From Anaerolineaceae bacterium UBA5838 (lineage in GTDB: Bacteria > Chloroflexota > Anaerolineae > Anaerolineales > Anaerolineaceae), in NCBI GenBank assembly GCA_002432795.1, contig DJGU01000036.1:1553-39330 (forward strand): a DNA stretch of 37,778 nt, given 5' to 3'. This document shows positions 32,410-37,778 of the stretch, piece after piece. Each line of letters opens with the position of its first letter. Positions within the stretch are counted from its first letter, which is position 1. The translations under genes and the position numbers were made by a program. The notes beneath the pieces were generated by a model. It was not told the DNA's origin. It saw only the letters and a program-made list of their open reading frames with translations, and searched no databases.

Positions 32410-33242
32410 TCCAGGTGGCACGTAACGTCCTCTCCCAAAAAGACCCATTGTTGCCTAATGAAACCAAGCGCATCGTTTTGAAAGAATTCTTACAGGCATA
32501 CACCCTGGATTTTCTTTATAACCATCCCGAGTATCGAAGGCTGAATTTCTATGGCGGAACATGTCTGCACATAATTTACGGACTTAATCGACTGTCAGAG
32601 GATATTGACCTGGATAACAGCAACATGGTTGACCTGAGCATGTTGGAAAGCGACTTGCTCACTTATTTCCAGTCGTATATTGGATATCCGGAAGTCACGG
32701 CAAAAACCCAGATTGGCGAATGGGGGATTCAGCGCACCACTCTCAAGTTCCCAATTCTTTATGAACTTGGATTAAGCGCTCACACGGGGGAAGCCCTGCA
32801 CTTGAAGGTGGAAGTAAGCCAACACAAACAGGTGTCTATTGTCCAAAAAACACCGGTTCTCCAATTTGGCAGAAGTTACGTGGCAAGTCATTTCACATTG
32901 GAAACAATGATGGCTGGCAAACTAATTGCTTGCCTTGAGCGTGATTTCCATAAAGGTGAGTCAACGGTCAAAGGTCGGGATTATTACGACATTTTGTGGT
33001 TCATGCAACAAAAAATCTGGCCGCTTGAAGAAAAGCTCGCCAAAGATGGACAACAGCCTTACACAACGCAAAGTGCACTGGCTTTACTTTACGAGAAAGT
33101 TCAGAAAATCAGTATCAACGAATTGGCGGAGGATTTGCTGCCACTGTTTGAGAAGAGGACGTTCATAGAGGGTTGGTTGGAGAGTTTCAAGGAAAACTTT
33201 TCGGCATACTATCAAACTTATTTGAACTCCCGTTTGCCGTAG
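32397..33242 (+). CDS. AbiEii/AbiGii nucleotidyltransferase toxin
   Basis: A 281-residue member of the DNA-polymerase-beta-like nucleotidyltransferases. Motif GGTCLH at 53-58, YGLNRLSEDIDL at 61-72 (the two Asp of the active site), and GRDYYDILWF near 192, matching the (R)DxxD motif seen downstream in AbiEii. Such toxins halt growth during phage infection, some by adding nucleotides to tRNA ends. AAGGAG lies just before the ATG, inside abiEi. It ends 13 bases from the convergent FG-GAP gene. All key residues are present. Confidence 0.92.
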   Translation: MASLIQVARNVLSQKDPLLPNETKRIVLKEFLQAYTLDFLYNHPEYRRLNFYGGTCLHIIYGLNRLSEDIDLDNSNMVDLSMLESDLLTYFQSYIGYPEVTAKTQIGEWGIQRTTLKFPILYELGLSAHTGEALHLKVEVSQHKQVSIVQKTPVLQFGRSYVASHFTLETMMAGKLIACLERDFHKGESTVKGRDYYDILWFMQQKIWPLEEKLAKDGQQPYTTQSALALLYEKVQKISINELAEDLLPLFEKRTFIEGWLESFKENFSAYYQTYLNSRLP

Positions 33243-33254
33243 ATGTTTTTGTTC

Positions 33255-35186
33255 CTACGTCTCCTTGGCTCCATGTGCTGAATACAGATGAAGTAGGAGG
33301 CTCAAACAGTAAAAGCCAGGCGCGGTTGCTGCCGCGCCCGGGAAAAGAAACAATACATCAGGCCACTTGATTACCATTGGCAAGAAAAGAAGGGAGTGAT
33401 GAATTTCAAAGTCGATGCCAGCCACCCGGTTTGCAGAGGTGATGACCACGGGGTCTGGGTTGCCATCGTGATCAGGGTCATAGAGTGAAAAGACATCTTC
33501 AGGGTCTGGCGGTCCGCCTGAACCATCGAAATCGATCACCGCAGCGATGTAGTAAGTGCCATCTTCAAGTCCCCTAAGAGAGTAAAGTTCTCCACCAAAG
33601 CGGTAATCATTGGATTCTGGCGGTCCGACGAGATTGATATGAGCCCCAATTTCAATGAGTGGGCTATCGCCGGAGCCCGTGTAGGTGACAGTACCTTCAA
33701 TCACACCAGCTGAGGAATAATACGCCCAGATTTTCCCAGCGCGATAGAGAGGATTGGCGCTGTCTTCATAGTACAGGTGGGATGAGACAGCAATATCGTC
33801 CACACCATCCCCGTTGATATCCCCTGCCGAACCCGCCTGCCGCGCAAAGATGGCGTTATACAATCCAGGAATGTTTGGTTGGCTCACATGCCAATCCCAA
33901 TTAGCTAAATCACCATTCACTCCTTCATTAGGACCTGATTCGGAACCGTAATAGACATAAATGCCTGGTGTCCCCAACTGACACCCGACGATCACGTCGT
34001 CATAGCCATCATGGTTGATATCTCCTGGGATGCCGGTTACGGTGCCGAATGCGTAACCCCAGTTATTGCTTTCTGCCAGCCAATCAGCGTTACCAGGATT
34101 GCCTGTTATGCCTTCATTAATTCCGTCCTCTGAGCCATACCACAGGAACATAGCACCTTCATCAAATGTGGGGTTGTCGTACTCCCAGGATGATATGAGC
34201 ACGTCGTCATACCCGTCATCGTTCACATCGCCGGCACTGCCCAGAAAATAGGAAAAGGAGCGGGTGCTTTGGTTACTCTCCGCCATCCAGTCCGCATTGG
34301 CGGGGTTGCCAGAATCTCCAAACCCATCTTCCGAACCATACCAGGCAAAGGCAGCGCCTTCATCGGTGGTGCCGTTGTCATACTTGTCAGCGCCAACGAT
34401 CAGGTCGTTGTAACCGTCGCCGTTCACATCACCAAGGCTGCTCAGAGATGCGCCGAAATTGCTTAAGGTCTGGTCTGACTCTGCAGTCCAATCGGGTGTA
34501 ACGGCTGGACCAGTAGAAGAACCATAGAAAACAGATACCAGACCCGAATCTGTCACCGCCCCATCCCAACCCCTGGAGCCTACGGCGATATCTTCAAAGC
34601 CGTCCCCATTAACATCGCCCAGACCAGCTACTTTTTCACCAACAGCCTGACCAGTTTGGCTGCCTGTATAGGTCCATGCAGGTGTATTTTGAAGCGAACC
34701 GTCGGATCCGAGGTAAAGATAGACTTTACCAACGTTTACAGTTTCAGGTTCAGTGAGATCATAGCCGTGACTGCCGACCAGCACATCGTCATAGCCATCT
34801 CCGTTGACGTCCCCCGCGCCAGCTACGCTGTAGCCAAAGTATGCGTCTGTCATCCCCCCGTCCACCACCCAATCCGGTGTGGCATCCAGCCCAGTGAAGT
34901 TACCATAAAAAAGGTATACCCGCCCTGCGTTTGTTATGGTTGGTGTGTCAAACCCGTATGCCCCGACGATCAGGTCATCATATCGATCTCCGTTCACATC
35001 TCCGACCGGCATCCAAGATTGACCCAGATAGTTTGCACTTTGCTCACCGGTGAAGGTCCAGCCAGGAGTTGTGGCAGGCGGGGCGTTGAGGAAGAGATCG
35101 GTCTTTGCCTGAGGATAATTGTTGCCTAAAGGCAGAAAGAGTAGTGCCGTTATCAGAAAAGCTGTTAATAACTTGTATTTATACAT
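33255..35186 (-). CDS. Secreted protein with seven FG-GAP repeats
   Basis: A 643-residue protein with a signal peptide (MYKYKLLTAFLITALLFLPLG), then seven FG-GAP/VCBS repeats, each with a Ca-binding loop (DVNGDGYDD, DINHDGYDD and similar) and a VYLFYG or FAWYGS strand, as in integrin-like beta propellers. A carboxypeptidase-regulatory-like module follows (VIEGTVTYTGSG), then a Ca-type DFDGSGGPPDPED region. Near the end, HHSLLFLPMVIK resembles the LP-x-V-x-K tail of many Anaerolineae exported proteins. The last 30 residues lie beyond it and overlap a hairpin; see findings. GGAGG precedes the ATG at 35184-35186. A surface adhesion or matrix role is likely. Confidence 0.88.
   Translation of the reverse strand: MYKYKLLTAFLITALLFLPLGNNYPQAKTDLFLNAPPATTPGWTFTGEQSANYLGQSWMPVGDVNGDRYDDLIVGAYGFDTPTITNAGRVYLFYGNFTGLDATPDWVVDGGMTDAYFGYSVAGAGDVNGDGYDDVLVGSHGYDLTEPETVNVGKVYLYLGSDGSLQNTPAWTYTGSQTGQAVGEKVAGLGDVNGDGFEDIAVGSRGWDGAVTDSGLVSVFYGSSTGPAVTPDWTAESDQTLSNFGASLSSLGDVNGDGYNDLIVGADKYDNGTTDEGAAFAWYGSEDGFGDSGNPANADWMAESNQSTRSFSYFLGSAGDVNDDGYDDVLISSWEYDNPTFDEGAMFLWYGSEDGINEGITGNPGNADWLAESNNWGYAFGTVTGIPGDINHDGYDDVIVGCQLGTPGIYVYYGSESGPNEGVNGDLANWDWHVSQPNIPGLYNAIFARQAGSAGDINGDGVDDIAVSSHLYYEDSANPLYRAGKIWAYYSSAGVIEGTVTYTGSGDSPLIEIGAHINLVGPPESNDYRFGGELYSLRGLEDGTYYIAAVIDFDGSGGPPDPEDVFSLYDPDHDGNPDPVVITSANRVAGIDFEIHHSLLFLPMVIKWPDVLFLFPGAAATAPGFYCLSLLLHLYSAHGAKET
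33311..33338 (-). terminator. Hairpin with short T run inside the 3' end of the FG-GAP gene
   Basis: GGCGCGG (33319-33325) and CCGCGCC (33332-33338) pair perfectly. On the minus strand they are followed by TGGCTTTTACTG. The T run is short and the structure is inside the present reading frame, so it may be the old terminator of this gene before the frame was extended. Confidence 0.5.
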
Positions 35187-35466
35187 GGATAACCTCCTTC
35201 GTGAGACTGTCATTTGAGTGGTGTAAACGGGAATCCCCTGGTGTAGAGAGGATCCGCCTGCATGAGCCTACCAAAAAGGTGGCGTCAATTTTGCAGCTGC
35301 AGCCAGTATTTGATTGTTATAAGTGGGTTGGGTCGAAAGCGCGGGTTTAAGCAAGGTCAAATCATGCACCCGGATGTTTATATTATAGAGAATGGAGTGC
35401 CAAAATTCAATAGGGAATCCACGGATCAGCAAAAGGAAAAACCGTTTTGCATTGACCCTAATGGAA
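35187..35466. other. Intergenic region, promoter only
   Basis: The gap between the FG-GAP gene and the lipoprotein gene upstream holds a predicted minus-strand promoter (35382-35410) and otherwise no recognisable feature. A plus-strand open frame across it has no ribosome site and no family signature. Confidence 0.55.
35382..35410 (-). promoter_or_regulatory. Predicted promoter of the FG-GAP gene
   Basis: TTGAAT (plus 35405-35410), a 17-base spacer and TATAAT (plus 35382-35387) on the minus strand. The message would have a leader of roughly 190 bases before the ATG at 35186, long enough for a regulatory structure, though none is evident. Confidence 0.55.
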
Positions 35467-36702
35467 TTATGGCGAAGAATCTGGAATGGGCTGTGAAAGC
35501 GCTTGCAGGTCCTCGAGGGGAATGGTGCAGATCATGCCCTGGGCGTCCTGACTGCCAAAATCCCTCACCAGACCAAGAATCAACTTATCATCCCTGACCT
35601 GCGGGAACTGCGGCATAAGTTCCTGCCTTTCTGTGTTTACTGTAATTTTGTGTCCGTCATCGAGGGACATCAAAAACACAGCCGGGAAAGCGCTGGTTGG
35701 TTCAGTCGGATCGATCCAAACCAGGTATTTCTTGCTGAGATCAAAATTGGAAGGCTGCTCGCCCTGAATCAATAGCGGCCAGGAAAGTCCACTGTCGAAA
35801 TCGAATACCTTGAAAGTTTCCGGTAGTTGGTTTGGACCCTGCTCAGACCAGGCGGCGAGGGGCCAGTCCATCAGAGGATGTGACCCTGAAATTTCCATCA
35901 ATTCTTCGAGTTGCTTGCTTTCGAAGCTGTAAAAGAGGATTGGAAAAACCGCATCCGGGGCTTTGCCGCTGACGCTTTGGCTGATCATCAGGTACTTTTC
36001 AGAGACCGCCAGCTGGTTGTAAATCAGATCGGATTCCAGACTCAGGAGAATATCCTGAGTGCCTTCAGCAAGGTTGAAGGCGTGGATGGTGGAAATCTGC
36101 CTGGAGTCATCCTCCGTCACGGTGTGGGTGAGAAAGTAGAGCACATCCCCTTGCAGTTCCATGTCGAGATAGACGATATTCTCGTTGGCTTCGATGTTGT
36201 CTGTCAGGCGCTGTTGGACGTTCGTCTCCAAATTGAGCACTTCCACGCGCCATCCCTGCACATGCATGGGGTGGTCAAATATCAGCATCACCAACCACTT
36301 CTCATTGACCCGCAGCGACTCGATGAACTTGCCGTCCTCCGCCAGGGTTTCGGCGATTTTTTCTCTGTCGGTCTCATCTGGCAGAAAGCGCCAGACACTT
36401 TGCGAGTCGCCACTTTGGACACTGTAATAAGCGCCAGAGGTGGAGATCAGGCTGGTGAAGCGGCCAGGGTTGCCAGAGGTGCAGTATTCTTCACTGAGCT
36501 CATCGGACCATTCCAGAAGGGAGCCCTGCAGAACGACTGCGAACGTGGGCTGTGGTTGGGGGCTTGGTTCGGTTGTGGGTTGCGGAAGATTTTCGGAAGT
36601 TGGAACTGCTGGCAGGCTGATGGGCAGCCCGCTGCAGGAGGAAAGCAGCAATACTATCAATACAACCAGAAGGAAGGTTGTGCTTCGAAGGAATGATTTC
36701 AT
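35467..36702 (-). CDS. Predicted lipoprotein, possibly beta-propeller
   Basis: A 411-residue protein: MKSFLRSTTFLLVVLIVLLLSSC gives a lipobox ending at Cys23, then a Pro/Thr/Gln-rich linker (SENLPQPTTEPSPQPQPTF). The rest is made of repeating units with Trp/Leu-rich strands (VWRFLPDETDREKIAETL, NEKWLVMLIFDHP, VQQRLTDN, DVLYFLTHTVT, KYLMISQSV, KYLVWIDPTEP), like TolB/WD-type propellers. AAAGGAG precedes the ATG. It is anchored outside the cell; a ligand or partner cannot be named. It faces the same way as the FG-GAP gene. Confidence 0.8.
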   Translation of the reverse strand: MKSFLRSTTFLLVVLIVLLLSSCSGLPISLPAVPTSENLPQPTTEPSPQPQPTFAVVLQGSLLEWSDELSEEYCTSGNPGRFTSLISTSGAYYSVQSGDSQSVWRFLPDETDREKIAETLAEDGKFIESLRVNEKWLVMLIFDHPMHVQGWRVEVLNLETNVQQRLTDNIEANENIVYLDMELQGDVLYFLTHTVTEDDSRQISTIHAFNLAEGTQDILLSLESDLIYNQLAVSEKYLMISQSVSGKAPDAVFPILFYSFESKQLEELMEISGSHPLMDWPLAAWSEQGPNQLPETFKVFDFDSGLSWPLLIQGEQPSNFDLSKKYLVWIDPTEPTSAFPAVFLMSLDDGHKITVNTERQELMPQFPQVRDDKLILGLVRDFGSQDAQGMICTIPLEDLQALSQPIPDSSP

Positions 36703-36718
36703 GTCAACTCCTTTCTTG

Positions 36719-36739
36719 CCCTGTGTTGACGTGACAGGG
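36719..36739 (-). promoter_or_regulatory. Small inverted repeat upstream of the lipoprotein gene
   Basis: CCCTGT (36719-36724) and ACAGGG (36734-36739) lie 16 bases upstream of the lipoprotein start. They could be an operator or leader hairpin. Six bases only, so chance is possible. Confidence 0.3.
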
Positions 36740-36819
36740 TGCAGTCAAAGAGACAATCTAATTGTAACCAATAATTCAAAACATCAGAAATCAGCTGTTA
36801 AACGGGTATGCGTTTCAAA

Positions 36820-37143
36820 AGTCCGCAGTCAAAAAAAGAGGAAGGAGATGAAGGATTAGTTTCAAGAAAGCGCGGAAAACCAAGCAACCACCGAATGGAT
36901 ATTGAGATAGGGGATAAGGTAAGGGAATTCATCAAGCGGCCGATCATGAAAGGGTTTGGGCCAACCATGATGGCAGAGAAGTTGGAAATGCAAAAGGGGA
37001 TATGTTTGAGTAAAGAGACTGTGCGAAGGATGGTGATTGCAGAGGATATCCGGGAAGCAAAGAGCAAGAAGAAGGAGGAACCACACCTGAGCCGAGCACG
37101 GAGAAATAAGCGTGGAGAACTGGTGCAGATTGATGGATCAAGT
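36820..37143 (+). pseudogene. Fragment of an ISNCY-type transposase
   Basis: The frame reads EEGDEGLVSRKRGKPSNHRM, then KVREFIKRPIMKGFGPTMMAEKLEMQKGICLSKETVRRMVI, then RNKRGELVQIDGS. This is the internal part of an ISNCY (IS1202-like) integrase-core transposase: basic linker, helix-turn-helix and the first catalytic strand ending in the Asp of QIDGS. Both the N-terminal helix-turn-helix and everything after the first Asp are missing, so it cannot work. Similarity ends near 37,143, where the sequence passes into an ISLre2-type gene on the other strand. The left boundary is approximate. Confidence 0.8.
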
Positions 37144-37778
37144 CAAAGCTGTGTTTCACCCAGGTTGCTCCATCGCCGCCAACCACCAGGTAGTTGGTTT
37201 GGCTGAGATCAAAATGGCGATCGGCCAACTCGCGTAATTTGATCTGCCATTCCTCGTTGGACCCGCCCAGTTGGGTCATCACAACCTTGTTTTCACAGCA
37301 AAATCGATCGCGGCCGATCCTCCTCTTGCCCGAATACAACAAGCCTACTTTCACCTCAGCCCGCTTGGTTTTGGCTTGTTGCAAATGCAGCCATACCCCA
37401 TCGCTCTCGGCATAGAGGATGGGTGCCTTGATCTTCCCTGCTGGCTCCGCTTGACGCCAATCTGCCTCACAGGCTGAGATGTAGGCCCCAAAACGCTTTA
37501 CCATACGCTGTAAACTGCTTGGACTGATGACTGTTTTCAGGAGATAACTCAGCATCTCTGAAGCGTTGCGATAGCTGCTCCGGCTGGCCAGCAAACAGCC
37601 CATTTCTTGCACCTTGCGGCTGTTTCGTGCATAAGCCTCCACCCCCAAAAGCAGGTCCAGAGGCTTCCAGATTTGACCGTGTTCATCGCGGTAGATGCGC
37701 CTTTTATAAATGGTATATCCGCTTTCAAAGGTTACCTTCCGAGCCACTCGTCCAACATTCTTCCAGGTCTTGGGGATC
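37140..37778 (-). pseudogene. ISLre2-type transposase, truncated
   Basis: From the right edge (open upstream, no start needed in the window) the minus strand reads KTWKNVGRVARKVTFESGYTIYKRRIYRD, then LYAESDGVWLHLQQAKTKRAEVKVGLLYSGKRRIG, ENKVVMTQLGGS and DLSQTNYLVVGGDGATWVKHSFDL. The latter strings, with GVWLHLQ and GGDGATWVKHSFDL, are typical of ISLre2/UPF0236 transposases. The chain then breaks off at about 37,140 into the ISNCY fragment, losing roughly the last half of the enzyme. The 5' end lies beyond the window. Confidence 0.82.

Noticed and set aside
35262..35597. A 111-codon plus-strand frame in the gap after the FG-GAP gene
   Set aside because: No ribosome site or recognisable domain, and it runs into the antisense of the lipoprotein gene.
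1..37778. CRISPR arrays, tRNA and rRNA genes, integrase
   Set aside because: None seen on reading: no regularly spaced repeats, no cloverleaf-like segments, and no integrase besides the IS fragments.

Overview
The window looks like a piece of a bacterial chromosome, probably from a Chloroflexota / Anaerolineae-type organism. This is inference from gene style, from the C-terminal LPMVIK-like tail of a secreted FG-GAP protein, and from the insertion-sequence types; there is no rRNA or marker gene to prove it. Three regions differ in base composition and gene content.

Region 1 (1-24,452, minus strand throughout, G+C-rich) is one long, tightly packed surface-polysaccharide operon. It reads right to left from a winged-helix, EPS-associated MarR-type regulator at 24,452. 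In transcription order it holds a GDP-fucose-synthase-like epimerase/reductase, a Wzm/Wzt ABC exporter whose ATPase carries a C-terminal cargo-binding domain, a capsule-type glycosyltransferase, a methyltransferase, a PseB-type UDP-GlcNAc 4,6-dehydratase, an RmlD-like reductase, a full-length NeuB-type synthase, a GT4, a lipoprotein, an SpsF-type cytidylyltransferase, a second methyltransferase, two GT-A type transferases, a Gfo/Idh oxidoreductase, a PtmA-like SDR, a CMP-nonulosonate synthetase fused to a HAD phosphatase, a short NeuB lacking its SAF domain, a second capsule-type transferase, another CMP-nonulosonate synthetase, a D-2-hydroxyacid dehydrogenase, an SDR, an MptE/DUF115-like protein and a GT2 cut by the window edge. 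Many genes overlap by 1-26 bases. The set implies a polymer containing at least one, and probably two, nonulosonic (sialic-acid-like) sugars, exported by an ABC transporter. The usual aminotransferase, acetyltransferase and UDP-sugar hydrolase of the pseudaminic/legionaminic pathways are not in the window.

Region 2 (24,475-33,242, visibly more A+T-rich) is an accessory island. On the minus strand are an M20/M28-like metallopeptidase with an extra N-terminal domain, closed by a clear terminator, and a TPR-like protein of unknown function. Upstream of them lies a near-perfect second copy of the regulator's promoter, its palindromic operator and its first codons (27,296-27,417), now encoding only a 25-residue stub. 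On the plus strand follow a 1028-residue restriction-modification protein that resembles Type ISP enzymes but has no helicase, a PD-(D/E)XK-like protein, and an AbiEi/AbiEii toxin-antitoxin pair with a perfect 13-bp inverted repeat over its promoter and start codon.

Region 3 (33,255-37,778) holds a secreted seven-repeat FG-GAP protein, a lipoprotein, and a scar in which a fragment of an ISNCY-type transposase abuts a truncated ISLre2-type transposase that runs off the right edge. Short GTAGGGYGG-type hairpin repeats lie in two intergenic gaps (661-805 and 31,534-31,561).
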